Positions 17,670 to 25,459 of a stretch of DNA of 26,546 nt are shown in pieces; positions within the stretch are counted from its first letter, which is position 1; each line of letters begins with the position of its first letter. The position numbers were made by a program, and so were the translations under genes. Origin of the DNA: Candidatus Aerophobota bacterium (GTDB lineage: Bacteria; Aerophobota; Aerophobia; Aerophobales; B3-G15); assembly GCA_014859225.1 (NCBI GenBank), contig JACUUP010000011.1:1-26546 (forward strand), in the 5' to 3' direction. Under the pieces are notes generated by a model. The model was not told where the DNA came from, searched no databases, and worked only from the letters and a program-made list of their open reading frames with translations.

Positions 17670-18037
17670 AAGGTGGCTACAAAAGCATTTTTTATAAGAT
17701 TGATAGAGCCAATTTTACTACCTTCTTCAAATACAACAGCAACTACATCAAATCTACAGGATGCATTTTTTAGGTTATGGCTGGTAAGGTAAAAAAGGGC
17801 TAATCGGGTTAGACGCTTCTTTTTAAAATAATCTAAAGACTGCAGAGGAGAACCAAAATTTAAACTCCTACAACTTCTAACTTCTATAAATATAATCTGA
17901 TTATCCTCTTCTGCCACAATATCCAGTTCCCCGAATCTGCAGCGAAAATTTCTATCTAATATCTTATATCCTTTTTTTCTTAAAAAGGAAAGAGCTACCT
18001 GCTCACCTTTTTTCCCTACATCTTTCCTGGTATCCAT
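17666..18037 (-). CDS. yraN: UPF0102 family protein YraN (endonuclease-like fold)
   Basis: A 123-residue protein of the YraN/UPF0102 family, which has a restriction-endonuclease-like fold of uncertain biological role. The sequence has GKKGEQVALSFLRKKGYKILDRNFRCRFGELDIVA at residues 9-43. These give the conserved GE, GY, RNxR and GELDIV elements with the presumed metal-binding Glu and Asp. IIFIEVRSC (48-56) supplies the ExR motif (usually VEVK or VEVR). The short variable C-terminus is normal. yraN commonly sits near rplS, lepB and rnhB. Here it follows lepB by 36 nt and rnhB is absent. Confidence 0.94.
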   Translation of the reverse strand: MDTRKDVGKKGEQVALSFLRKKGYKILDRNFRCRFGELDIVAEEDNQIIFIEVRSCRSLNFGSPLQSLDYFKKKRLTRLALFYLTSHNLKNASCRFDVVAVVFEEGSKIGSINLIKNAFVATF

Positions 18038-18073
18038 TTAGGATTATTAAATTTCACTTTCAATATATTTCAA

Positions 18074-18619
18074 TCAGGGAGCCCTTATTATCCTCACCCG
18101 CTGCGGAGGCCAATAAAGCAGGAAAACCTCACCTATCAGGTTTTTTGCCGGAACATACCCCCAGTATCTACTGTCTTCGCTTGAGTCCCGATTATCCCCG
18201 AGAACAAAAAGAGACTCAGGGGGGACTTTAACCGGACCATACTCATCCCTGGGAAAACCAATATTTCGCCTATCAGAGTGCACAATATAAGGCTCTATTA
18301 GCTCTTCACCATTTATATATACTTTCTTATCCCTTATCTCAACAACATCCCCGGGAAGACCAACCACTCTTTTAACAAAATCCTTACGCACATCAAGGGG
18401 AAACTTAAAAATAATTATATCCCCCCTTTGCACATTATCCATCCCGTAAAATAGTTTGTAAGCCATTATCCTATCGCCCACCAGAAGAGTTGATTCCATG
18501 GAACCTGAAGGTATCCAAAAGGTCTGCACTATGAATGTGCGGATTAAAAAAGCAAGGATAAGAGCTATAATTACTGTCTCTGCAGTCTCCCGTATCCAAC
18601 CAGGCTGTTTTTTATTCAT
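18074..18619 (-). CDS. lepB: Signal peptidase I
   Basis: LepB removes signal peptides from secreted proteins at the outer face of the cytoplasmic membrane. The 181-residue protein has one N-terminal membrane segment (about residues 13-33) and then the catalytic box [16 protein letters not shown] with nucleophile S40. [11 protein letters not shown] holds the general base K83, and [20 protein letters not shown] (about 137-156) completes the family boxes. The length matches compact Gram-positive-type signal peptidases. Its ATG overlaps the rplS stop by 4 nt. The rplS-lepB linkage is common in bacteria. Confidence 0.97.
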   Translation of the reverse strand: MNKKQPGWIRETAETVIIALILAFLIRTFIVQTFWIPSGSMESTLLVGDRIMAYKLFYGMDNVQRGDIIIFKFPLDVRKDFVKRVVGLPGDVVEIRDKKVYINGEELIEPYIVHSDRRNIGFPRDEYGPVKVPPESLFVLGDNRDSSEDSRYWGYVPAKNLIGEVFLLYWPPQRVRIIRAP

Positions 18620-18936
18620 TTATTAGCCTTATCTCTTAAATAAGAAAGATTTGCTCTTCTTACCCTACCTTTCTTTAGTACCTCAATTTTTTTAATTAAA
18701 GGTGAGTGAAGGGGGAAAGTTTTCTCCACGCCTATTCCAAAAGAAACCTTCCTTGTGGTAAAAGTTTTCCTTAATCCTCCTCCTCTTCTTCTGAGGACAA
18801 CCCCTTCAAAAACCTGAACTCTCTCCCTGTCCCCTTCCCGAACAATAAAATGAACAGCTACCACGTCTCCAGGAGAAAATTCAGGAATATCTTTTTTTAC
18901 GAACTTATCTTCAATTTTCGTTATTTCACTGTGCAT
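18616..18936 (-). CDS. rplS: 50S ribosomal protein L19
   Basis: L19 lies at the 30S-50S interface. The 106-residue protein is slightly shorter than the usual 115 or so but complete. It has [78 protein letters not shown] in the order expected. A GAGGA site precedes the ATG. It follows trmD by about 45 nt and overlaps lepB, preserving the trmD-rplS pairing seen across bacteria. Confidence 0.98.
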   Translation of the reverse strand: MHSEITKIEDKFVKKDIPEFSPGDVVAVHFIVREGDRERVQVFEGVVLRRRGGGLRKTFTTRKVSFGIGVEKTFPLHSPLIKKIEVLKKGRVRRANLSYLRDKANK

Positions 18937-18981
18937 TGATTTATCCTCGTCTTGAATTGATTGGATTAAAATAAAAAATTG

Positions 18982-19728
18982 CTAAGAATTAAGATTTAGG
19001 GTTTTCTTAATTTCCTCCAGCCACCTTTTTTCCTCTAAAGTAAGATTAGCTTTTTCCAATAAATCAGGACGATTTCTCAGAGTTTTCTTTAGCATATTTT
19101 TTATTCTCCATTCTCCTATCTTCTGGTGATTTCCCGAACGTAAAACCTCGGGAACTTTCCATCCCATAAATTCAACAGGACGGGTATACTGTGCATAATC
19201 TAAAAGAGGCCGGGAGAAAGAATCCTCCTTTACTGACCTTTCGTCTCCTACCGCTCCTGGAAGAAGTCTTGCCATTGCATCAACAACCACCATCGCCGCT
19301 ATTTCTCCGCCACTTAAGACATAATCCCCGATTGAGAGCTCCTCATCAATGAGGTATTCTCTTACCCTCTCATCCACTCCTTCATAACGGCCACAAATCA
19401 AAATTATGTTTTCCTCCTTCACCAACTCAAAAGCAATATCCTGATTGAGAGTTTTACCCTGAGGTGACAGGAGAACAACCTTTATCCTTTTTTTTAAGTT
19501 TTCCTTTATGTAATTTAAAACCCGATAAATTGGCTCCACCTTCATAACCATACCGGCCCCTCCTCCGAAAGGTGTATCGTCTACTGTCCTGTGCGTATCA
19601 GTGGCGAATTCTCGCAGGTTGTGAAGGTGGATTTCCAAAAGACTTTTTTCGCGAGCCCTTTTGATTATGCTTTCTTCAAAAGGGCCCTTAAACATAGAGG
19701 GGAATAGGCTGATAATATCAACCCGCAT
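18982..19728 (-). CDS. trmD: tRNA (guanosine-37-N1)-methyltransferase
   Basis: TrmD methylates G37 next to the anticodon of tRNAs reading CNN codons, preventing frameshifts, and uses S-adenosylmethionine. The 248-residue protein has the full SPOUT trefoil-knot signature. [13 protein letters not shown] starts it, [20 protein letters not shown] follows, then [14 protein letters not shown]. The knot is [14 protein letters not shown] and [28 protein letters not shown]. The C-terminal domain has [24 protein letters not shown]. It starts 1 nt after the khpA stop. The rimM gene that normally sits between these two is missing. Confidence 0.98.
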   Translation of the reverse strand: MRVDIISLFPSMFKGPFEESIIKRAREKSLLEIHLHNLREFATDTHRTVDDTPFGGGAGMVMKVEPIYRVLNYIKENLKKRIKVVLLSPQGKTLNQDIAFELVKEENIILICGRYEGVDERVREYLIDEELSIGDYVLSGGEIAAMVVVDAMARLLPGAVGDERSVKEDSFSRPLLDYAQYTRPVEFMGWKVPEVLRSGNHQKIGEWRIKNMLKKTLRNRPDLLEKANLTLEEKRWLEEIKKTLNLNS

Positions 19729-19729
19729 T

Positions 19730-19963
19730 CTATTCTTCCAGAATCTCCACCATCACTCTTTTTCTAAGTTTAGCTGCCGCTGCACCCACAATGGTTCTCA
19801 AAGCATTAGCGACTCTTCCTCCCTTTCCTATGACCTTACCCATATCTTCTTTAGCTACAGAGATCTCCAGAAGAATGACTTTTTCTGCTTTTATCTCCTG
19901 GACCTTCACCTCATCAGGATTATCCACTATCTGCTTGATAATATATTCCACCAACTCACGCAT
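19730..19963 (-). CDS. khpA: KH-domain RNA-binding protein KhpA
   Basis: A 77-residue single KH-domain protein (UPF0109/KhpA), an RNA-binding protein usually encoded between rpsP and rimM-trmD. The start [19 protein letters not shown] is the family start, and AAAGGAGG stands 5 nt upstream of ATG 19963. A longer frame reaching 20002 adds residues unlike the family. The RNA-contacting loop is [18 protein letters not shown] (about residues 42-59) with the GKGG turn. In other bacteria KhpA pairs with KhpB/Jag and affects cell elongation and division; no khpB is in the window. Confidence 0.95.
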   Translation of the reverse strand: MRELVEYIIKQIVDNPDEVKVQEIKAEKVILLEISVAKEDMGKVIGKGGRVANALRTIVGAAAAKLRKRVMVEILEE

Positions 19964-20015
19964 TTTTGCCTCCTTTGAACTGGATTTAAACAGATTCACC
20001 ATTATCCCCCCCTGC

Positions 20016-20273
20016 CTATTTGGAAAGCTCCTCAGTCAAAAGAACAGAATAATTAACTAATAGTTTTTCTGTGGATTCTGTTAACCTTGCGCCCTTTTTC
20101 AGCCATTCCAGTATCCTTTCTTTATCTGCTTCAACTTTCTTTGCCCGGGGGTCATACCATCCCACACTTTCGATAAACTTACCCTTAACGGGAAACCGTG
20201 AATCAGCCACTACAATTCTGTAAAATGGAACCTTTTTCGCACCCACTCTTCTCAATCTAATACTGACAGCCAC
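20016..20273 (-). CDS. rpsP: 30S ribosomal protein S16
   Basis: S16 is an early-assembling protein of the small subunit. The 85 residues read AVSIRLRRVGAKKVPFYRIVVADSR at the start, then FIESVGWYDPRAKK and ERILEWLKKGARLTESTEKLL, all canonical. It starts with GTG directly after the rpe TAG stop. Its ribosome binding site AAAGGAGG lies inside the last codons of rpe about 9 nt upstream, so translation of the two is tied. rpsP normally leads its cluster after ffh; here it follows rpe and a PASTA gene. Confidence 0.98.
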   Translation of the reverse strand: MAVSIRLRRVGAKKVPFYRIVVADSRFPVKGKFIESVGWYDPRAKKVEADKERILEWLKKGARLTESTEKLLVNYSVLLTEELSK

Positions 20274-20954
20274 CTACATAGCCCTCCTTTCATTGAATTC
20301 ATTTTTTAGCTCAGTGATTAACTTCCCGGGGTCAGGATGTCTGAATATAAAACTTCCCATTATCAGAATATTTGCACCTTCTGCAACTACTTTTTTTGCC
20401 GTAACTTCATTTATTCCCCCATCCACAGCAATATCCAGATTGATATTTTCCCTTTCAGCAATTTTGCGCATGTTGCGTATTTTAGGTAACACCCCCGGTA
20501 TAAACTCCTGCCCTCCAAAACCAGGATTTACTGCCATCACCACAACAAGGTCCAGTTTGGAAAGTATATAGTTAAGCATAACTTCCGGAGTGGCTGGATT
20601 TAAGGCAACTCCACATTTAATGCCTCTTTTTTTAATTAAATTAACCACTCTATCAAGATGCACTGCAGCTTCCTGGTGAAAACTTATAAACTCACAGCCA
20701 ACTTCAGCAAAAACTTCAATCCATCTCTCCGGATTTCTCACCATAAGATGAACATCAAAAGGCAATTTTATCTTACCCTTCAAAGATTTTAATACCCCTG
20801 CTCCAAAGGATATGTTGGGCACAAAGTGTCCATCCATTATATCTATGTGAAGCAGGTCAGCATTTTTTTCAACTTTTTTAATCTCATCCAGCAAACAGCT
20901 AAAATCTGCGCTCAAAATTGAAGGAGCTATCCTTATTCCCACGTGTATCACCAT
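20274..20954 (-). CDS. rpe: Ribulose-phosphate 3-epimerase
   Basis: Rpe interconverts ribulose 5-phosphate and xylulose 5-phosphate in the pentose phosphate pathway. The 226-residue TIM-barrel protein has IAPSILSADFSCLLDEIKK near the N-terminus and LLHIDIMDGHFVPNISFG with the metal-binding His and Asp. FDVHLMVRNPE, VMAVNPGFGGQEFIPGVLPKI, DIAVDGGI and ANILIMGSFIF complete the phosphate-binding end. The ATG at 20954 overlaps the stop of the PASTA gene by 7 nt. The PASTA-rpe linkage recalls clusters in which rpe follows rsmB, pknB and PASTA genes. Confidence 0.97.
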   Translation of the reverse strand: MVIHVGIRIAPSILSADFSCLLDEIKKVEKNADLLHIDIMDGHFVPNISFGAGVLKSLKGKIKLPFDVHLMVRNPERWIEVFAEVGCEFISFHQEAAVHLDRVVNLIKKRGIKCGVALNPATPEVMLNYILSKLDLVVVMAVNPGFGGQEFIPGVLPKIRNMRKIAERENINLDIAVDGGINEVTAKKVVAEGANILIMGSFIFRHPDPGKLITELKNEFNERRAM

Positions 20955-21910
20955 TCCATCTTTTCTATTTTCACAAGCTCATCATCCAGGTAGATTTTAA
21001 CTTCCCCTTTTCCAGCCACTTCACAGGATATCCATACCTTCTCTCCTGGAGCATGAATCCCATAATCCAGACTCCTTCTTCCCTCCTCATCCGATATTAC
21101 AACTAACACCTTTTTTCCACTAAATCCAAGAGGAACCTGAACTTCGGTCAAAAGCCATCTCCTCGGACTGAGCGTGCGAATTCTTTCCTCTTCTCTCCTG
21201 CTAACCACAAGTTCAATCCCACTATCCTGGTCAATGATACTTCCCTCCTGTGGGGATTGAGAGATAATTGTTCCTTCCTCCCTTAAAGAAAACTCCTCTT
21301 TAATCATTGCTACATCAATAGAGAGCCCTTTGAGCAACTCGGCAACTTCCTTTATTTTTCTTCCTTTAAAATCAGGCATTATCAATTGAGGTTTGGAAGG
21401 ACCAGCACTCACAAGTAAATTAATTCCCTCCTCCCGAGTCATCTTAAATCCTGCAGAAGGGTCCTGTGCAATTACCTCATCCTGAAAAGTTTCAAAGGGA
21501 ACATAACTTATATTAGCCACATTCACTCCCAGCTCAGAAAGATATATCTTTGCCTCTCTTAGTTTCATACCAACAAGTTCAGGAGCAATTACTACCTCTG
21601 CACCTCCACTTAGTACAAGCTCAACACTTCTATTCTCTCTAACCTTTGTTCCTGGAGGTGGAGATTGAGAGATGATAATATTTTCAGGAACTCCTCTGGA
21701 AAATTTTCTCTCTATTACCTTTACGCTGAGATTTCTCTCGCTGAGCAAAAAAATAGCCTCCTCTATCCTGCTTCCTACTACCTCAGGCACCACAACACTT
21801 TCGCCCGGAACTAAAACCACTACAGTGATGTATGCTGCAACTCCAGCGGTTGCCAAAAGAGCAAAAAAAAACCCACCCATCTTAAAAAACCATTTCACCC
21901 ATTCTGACAA
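20948..21910 (-). CDS. Membrane-anchored protein with three PASTA domains, no kinase
   Basis: A 320-residue protein with one N-terminal membrane segment (about residues 10-33) and an outside region of three PASTA-like repeats of about 66 residues (roughly 38-103, 105-171 and 172-238). Each has a VPxxxG-type start (VVPEVVGSR, IAPELVGMK, IMPDFKGRK) and ends in an IxSQSPxxG-type strand. A distinct C-terminal beta-rich domain (about 240-320) is not recognised. PASTA domains bind peptidoglycan fragments in Ser/Thr kinases and penicillin-binding proteins, but this protein has neither partner domain. The start is TTG 21910, with AAAGGA 6 nt upstream. It sits 3 bp from the rplT stop. A role in envelope sensing or anchoring is inferred. 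Confidence 0.88.
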   Translation of the reverse strand: MSEWVKWFFKMGGFFFALLATAGVAAYITVVVLVPGESVVVPEVVGSRIEEAIFLLSERNLSVKVIERKFSRGVPENIIISQSPPPGTKVRENRSVELVLSGGAEVVIAPELVGMKLREAKIYLSELGVNVANISYVPFETFQDEVIAQDPSAGFKMTREEGINLLVSAGPSKPQLIMPDFKGRKIKEVAELLKGLSIDVAMIKEEFSLREEGTIISQSPQEGSIIDQDSGIELVVSRREEERIRTLSPRRWLLTEVQVPLGFSGKKVLVVISDEEGRRSLDYGIHAPGEKVWISCEVAGKGEVKIYLDDELVKIEKMEW

Positions 21911-21912
21911 CT

Positions 21913-22272
21913 TTATTCCTTTATGCTATTTTTAGCTACCTCCACTAACCTAAAGAACTCTTCAGGCTCCCTAACTGCCATCTCCGCAAGAGTTTTTCTG
22001 TTTAAACCAACATTTGCCTTCTTTAACCCACTTACAAAACGAGAATATGAGATACCTTCCTTTTTTGTAGCGGCGCTAATCCGGGTAATCCATAACCTCC
22101 GGAAATCTCTTTTTTTTCTCTTTCTCCCTGTGTAACTATCAGAAAGAGACTTCTTAACCGCCTCTTGAGCCTGAGTATGTAAATGACTCCTTCCGCCTCT
22201 ATAACCTTTAGCTAATCGGAGAATCTTTTTTCTTTTTTTTGTATGTATGGTTCCTCTTTTTACCCTGCTCAT
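21913..22272 (-). CDS. rplT: 50S ribosomal protein L20
   Basis: L20 is needed for early assembly of the large subunit and in several bacteria represses the infC-rpmI-rplT mRNA. The 119 residues start MSRVKRGTIHTKKRKKILRLAKGYRGGRS and continue RDFRRLWITRISAA and NRKTLAEMAV, fully canonical. GGGAG overlapping the rpmI stop region supplies the ribosome binding site. The C-terminal domain with the known RNA-binding surface is intact, so autogenous control is possible, though I could not identify an L20-binding leader. Confidence 0.98.
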   Translation of the reverse strand: MSRVKRGTIHTKKRKKILRLAKGYRGGRSHLHTQAQEAVKKSLSDSYTGRKRKKRDFRRLWITRISAATKKEGISYSRFVSGLKKANVGLNRKTLAEMAVREPEEFFRLVEVAKNSIKE

Positions 22273-22282
22273 TTACATCTCC

Positions 22283-22477
22283 CTAATCAGATAATAACCT
22301 TTTTATTTTCTTCGCATCAGCCCCACATAAACTTGCAGCTTTTCTGAGCTTCCTCTTTCTCTTTGCGGATTTCTTAGACAAAAGATGAGAAGCAAAGGCT
22401 CTGGACCTTTTTATCTTACCTTTTGCCGTAACTTTAAATCTTTTCATTGCACCTCTGTGACTCTTCAGTTTGGGCAT
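22283..22477 (-). CDS. rpmI: 50S ribosomal protein L35
   Basis: A small basic ribosomal protein of 64 residues. [28 protein letters not shown] is the family start, with [18 protein letters not shown] in the middle, and the length is normal. GGAGG precedes the ATG by about 5 nt. It lies between infC and rplT in the standard order, with rplT 10 nt downstream. Confidence 0.98.
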   Translation of the reverse strand: MPKLKSHRGAMKRFKVTAKGKIKRSRAFASHLLSKKSAKRKRKLRKAASLCGADAKKIKRLLSD

Positions 22478-22513
22478 AGTATCCTCCAGAAAAAAACAAA
22501 AAATTTAAATATT

Positions 22514-23026
22514 TTATTTTGGAACTAAATATTGCTCCATTCTTCTCCCGCTGGTAGAGGGAGCAGACTCTATTTTGCCTAAATTCTCTACCTCTTTAAC
22601 TATCTTCTCAAAGATATGTTTTCCTTCCTCTTTATATATATTTTCCCTACCCCTGAATCTTATAGAAAGCTTCACACGGTGTCCCTCTTTTAAAAACTGT
22701 TGAACTTTCCTTAATTTTACCTGAAGGTCATGTTCGCCTATCTGATAAGAAAGTCTTATCTCCTTTAAAGCATCAGAGGTACGCTTTTTTCTGCTTTTCT
22801 TACGTTTTTTCTCCAGTTGATATTTAAACTTACCATAATCAAGCAGCCGACAAACTGGCGGATTCGCCTGAGGAGCAACTTCAACCAAATCTAATCCCGC
22901 GTTTTGGGCAACCTTCAAGGCCTCCTCTGTTGACAATATACCCATTTGCTGTCCTTCAGCATCGATAAGACGCACCTTTTTCGCCCTTATCCCTTCATTG
23001 ACCGCATTCCCATAATTTGTGCTAAT
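22514..23026 (-). CDS. infC: Translation initiation factor IF-3, probable AUU start
   Basis: IF-3 binds the 30S subunit, prevents premature 50S joining and checks start codons. With an ATT start the protein is 170 residues. VNEGIRAKKVRLIDAEGQQMGILSTEEALKVAQNAGLDLVEVAPQANPPVCRLLDYGKFKYQLEKK is the N-domain and linker. The C-domain has KEIRLSYQIGEHDLQVKLRKVQQFLKEGHRVKLSIRFRGRE. A TTG at 23032 is in frame, but the ribosome binding site AGGGAGG (23033-23039) would touch it with no spacing. ATT at 23026 lies 6 nt away, the right distance. AUU is the known infC start in Escherichia coli and others, where IF-3 uses it to control its own level. No earlier usable start exists. Confidence 0.93.
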   Translation of the reverse strand: MSTNYGNAVNEGIRAKKVRLIDAEGQQMGILSTEEALKVAQNAGLDLVEVAPQANPPVCRLLDYGKFKYQLEKKRKKSRKKRTSDALKEIRLSYQIGEHDLQVKLRKVQQFLKEGHRVKLSIRFRGRENIYKEEGKHIFEKIVKEVENLGKIESAPSTSGRRMEQYLVPK

Positions 23027-23050
23027 AAACAACCTCCCTGCTATTTTTAT

Positions 23051-24787
23051 TTAATTTCTAATGGATATTTCCTCTTTAAGCATCCGAATGAGCTCTCTCA
23101 GGGAAACACCCTTTATGTTTTCTCCATTTAGTCTGCGAATTGTCACTGTATCTGTTTCTTTTTCCTTTTTGCCTATAACAAGCATGTAAGGTACCTTTTG
23201 AAGCTGAGCCTCACGGATTTTATAGCTTAACATCTCGCCCCTTGAATCAAGTTCTGCCCGAATATCTTCCTTTATAAGTTTTTCATAGACCCCTTTTGCA
23301 TAAGAGAGTTCCTTGTCAGTTATAGGTAACAGTTTTATCTGCAATGGAGCAAGCCAGAGGGGGAACTTTCCCTCCAGATGTTCTATTAAAACCCCTAAAA
23401 ATCTATCAATTGTTCCAAGCACAACCCTGTGAATCATAACCACTCGCTCTTTCTCTCCTCCGGAGGCTATATACGTAAGATCAAATCTTTCGGGGAGGTT
23501 GAAATCAACCTGAATAGTAGGCCCCTGCCATAATCTGCTGAGTGCATCCTCCATCTGAATATCTATTTTGGGACCGTAAAAAGCGCCCTCCCCGGCAGCA
23601 ACATCAAAATCAAGGTTTTCCCTGATTAAAGCCTCCCTCAAAGCAGCAGTGGACATCTCCCATAAAATATCAGAGCCAATTGATTTCTCCGGACGGGTAG
23701 AAAGATTAATTTTGTATCCTAATTTAAAAGTATTCATCATAAAAAGCGAAAATTGCAAAACCCCCCTTACTTCATCCACCACCTGTGAAGGCATACAGAA
23801 AATATGAGCATCATCCTGCGTAAATCCCCTTAATCTTAAAAGGCCATGGAGAACTCCTGACTCCTCACGTCTGTAAACAGTTCCAAGTTCAAATAACCTG
23901 AGGGGAAGGTCTCTGTAGCTTCTCTGCTTACTTTTGTAAATCACTATGTGAGCCGGACAATTCATAGGCTTTAATACATAATCCTCACCATTAACGGAAA
24001 AAACATACATATTTTCTTTATAAAAGTCAAGATGCCCGGATATCTTCCACAAATCAGCCCTGGATATATGGGGAGTTCTTACCAGCTCATAGCCTCTTTT
24101 CATATGTTCTTTCTTCTCAAAATTCTCTATAACCTCTCTAATTATAGCACCCTTAGGATGATAAACAGCCAGACCTGAACCTAAATCCGGGTAAATACCG
24201 AAAATTTCCAGTTCTTTACCTAATCTGCGATGGTCTCTTTTTTTTGCCTCTTCCATCCATTTCAAATAACTGTCCAGAGCCTCTTTAGTAAAAAAAGACG
24301 TCCCGTATATCCGCGTAAGCATCGGGTTTTCTTCTTTGCCACGCCAATACGCCCCGGCTGTGGAAAGAAGAGCAAAATGCTTTACTTTACCGCTGCTTTC
24401 CACATGAGGCCCACGACACAAATCTACAAACTCACCCCCCCGATATACAGAAACCTGGTCATCTTCTATATCTTTAAGCAGCTCCAACTTATAAGATTCT
24501 TGCCTTTCCTCAAATAATCTTTTCGCTTCCCCTTTGCTTAACTCCTCCTTCTGGAAGGGGATATCTTCCTGAATTATCTTTTCCATCTCCCTTTTTATCC
24601 GGGATAAGTTCTTAGCTAAAAGTTCCCCATCAATATCAAAATCATAATAAAAACCATCTTTAATTGCAGGCCCTACCCCGAGTTTTGCTTGAGGGAAAAT
24701 TCTTTTTACTGCTTGAGCCAAAATATGAGAGGTGCTATGTCTTAAAACCTCCAACTGTTTTTCCTCTTGTTTCTTGTATCCCTTCAT
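23051..24787 (-). CDS. thrS: Threonine-tRNA ligase lacking the TGS domain
   Basis: ThrRS charges tRNA-Thr and edits Ser-tRNA. The 578-residue protein begins at the editing domain (LRHSTSHILAQAVKRIFP, with H17 and H21 of the zinc-like site, and later VDLCRGPHV). It then runs through the class II core: YELVRTPHI, MNCPAH with the zinc Cys, FELGTVYRREESGVLHGLLRLRGFTQDDAHIF, and MIHRVVLGTIDRF. It ends with the anticodon-binding domain (LAPLQIKLLPI to GVSLRELI). The usual N-terminal TGS domain of about 60 residues is missing. An in-frame TGA lies two codons upstream of the ATG, so this is not a start-choice error. The ribosome binding site is weak, and no T-box is seen in the 90 nt upstream. Confidence 0.96.
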   Translation of the reverse strand: MKGYKKQEEKQLEVLRHSTSHILAQAVKRIFPQAKLGVGPAIKDGFYYDFDIDGELLAKNLSRIKREMEKIIQEDIPFQKEELSKGEAKRLFEERQESYKLELLKDIEDDQVSVYRGGEFVDLCRGPHVESSGKVKHFALLSTAGAYWRGKEENPMLTRIYGTSFFTKEALDSYLKWMEEAKKRDHRRLGKELEIFGIYPDLGSGLAVYHPKGAIIREVIENFEKKEHMKRGYELVRTPHISRADLWKISGHLDFYKENMYVFSVNGEDYVLKPMNCPAHIVIYKSKQRSYRDLPLRLFELGTVYRREESGVLHGLLRLRGFTQDDAHIFCMPSQVVDEVRGVLQFSLFMMNTFKLGYKINLSTRPEKSIGSDILWEMSTAALREALIRENLDFDVAAGEGAFYGPKIDIQMEDALSRLWQGPTIQVDFNLPERFDLTYIASGGEKERVVMIHRVVLGTIDRFLGVLIEHLEGKFPLWLAPLQIKLLPITDKELSYAKGVYEKLIKEDIRAELDSRGEMLSYKIREAQLQKVPYMLVIGKKEKETDTVTIRRLNGENIKGVSLRELIRMLKEEISIRN

Positions 24788-24857
24788 TTTTCAATAAATC
24801 CATTGCTAAAATTTATCTTATATTTTCTCATAGATGATGAATAGACTTCAAGGAGAG

Positions 24858-24882
24858 AAAAAAACTAACTCCAGTAAACTGG
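24858..24882 (-). terminator. Weak terminator candidate after tRNA-Val
   Basis: On the - strand the tRNA's CCA end is part of CCAGTTTACTGG (24871-24882), which can fold as a 4-5 bp hairpin. After a 6-nt gap (AGTTAG) comes a run of seven T (24858-24864). The stem is short and uses the mature tRNA end, so it may act only partly and allow some read-through to thrS. Confidence 0.35.
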
Positions 24883-24955
24883 TGCCCGGTGCTGGGCTCG
24901 AACCAGCGACCTCTTGCATGTCAAGCAAGCACTCTAACCACTGAGCTAACCGGGC
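24880..24955 (-). tRNA. tRNA-Val (anticodon GAC)
   Basis: A complete cloverleaf on the - strand. The acceptor is GCCCGGT paired with ACCGGGC. The D arm starts TAGCTCAGTGG. The anticodon stem CTTGC/GCAAG encloses TTGACAT, giving anticodon GAC for valine. The T arm is GCTGG-TTCGAGC-CCAGC. The discriminator is A, and CCA is encoded (24880-24882). The mature body without CCA is 24883-24955. Confidence 0.96.
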
Positions 24956-24956
24956 C

Positions 24957-25032
24957 TGGAGGCGGCGCCCGGATTCGAACCGGGGAATAGAGGATTTGCA
25001 GTCCTCCGCCTTAGCCACTTGGCTACACCGCC
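24957..25032 (-). tRNA. tRNA-Cys (anticodon GCA)
   Basis: A complete cloverleaf on the - strand. The acceptor GGCGGTG pairs with CGCCGCC with one T-G pair. The D arm is TAGCCAAGTGGCTAAGGC. The anticodon stem GAGGA/TCCTC encloses CTGCAAA, giving anticodon GCA for cysteine. The T arm is CCCGG-TTCGAAT-CCGGG. The discriminator is T, as expected for tRNA-Cys, and CCA is encoded (24957-24959). Only one base separates it from tRNA-Val, so both come from one precursor. Confidence 0.97.
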
Positions 25033-25042
25033 TCAAGTATAT

Positions 25043-25438
25043 TCACTCCTCTTCTTCCAGAACAGTTTCTCGTATTCCCATCTCTTTAACCAGCGGGTTC
25101 ATTCTGCATTCTCCGTTAAAAGAAGCACCTTCAGCTATAGTCAAATCAGAAGCCCTGACCTTACCTTCAAGAGAACCTGTAGAACAAATTTCCACCTTTC
25201 CTTCGCAATCAATATCTCCTAACAGCTTACCTGCAACCACTACTGTAGCTGCTTTGATATTAGCCTGAACTAAAGCATGTTCCCCTATGATTACGCTTGC
25301 CTCCGTTTGAATCTCCCCTTCAAATTTACCATCTACTCTTATGCTCTGCTTATCCTTTAAAGTTCCCTTAAATTCAGTGCCCGGACCAATTATGCTGTTG
25401 GTTACTTCCCCCACTTTTCCTTTTTTTCTTTTAAACAT
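25043..25438 (-). CDS. Bactofilin (polymer-forming cytoskeletal protein)
   Basis: A 131-residue protein with a central right-handed beta-helix built of short hydrophobic repeats (IIGPGTEFKGTLKDKQSIRVDGKFEGEI, ASVIIGEHALVQANIKAATVVVAGKLLGDIDCEGKVEI, GSLEGKVRASDLTIAEGASFNGEC). The charged N-terminus MFKRKKGKVGEV and acidic C-tail EEEE are short, as in bactofilins. The family forms filaments at the inner membrane that localise cell-wall enzymes and shape cells. GAGGAGG directly precedes the ATG. It lies 21 nt after an M23 peptidase gene, a pairing known from other bacteria such as Helicobacter CcmA with Csd1. The tRNAs begin 10 nt after its stop. Confidence 0.95.
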   Translation of the reverse strand: MFKRKKGKVGEVTNSIIGPGTEFKGTLKDKQSIRVDGKFEGEIQTEASVIIGEHALVQANIKAATVVVAGKLLGDIDCEGKVEICSTGSLEGKVRASDLTIAEGASFNGECRMNPLVKEMGIRETVLEEEE

Positions 25439-25459
25439 ATCCTCCTCTTTACCCTCAAT

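Noticed and set aside
24788-24835. A 15-codon reading frame overlapping the thrS ATG, as a leader peptide, and a T-box for thrS
   Set aside because: There is no ribosome binding site, no threonine codon run, and no T-box sequence or terminator/antiterminator pair.
24848-25036. A 62-codon - strand reading frame across the tRNA region
   Set aside because: It lies wholly over the two tRNA genes and their spacer, and both tRNAs fold fully.
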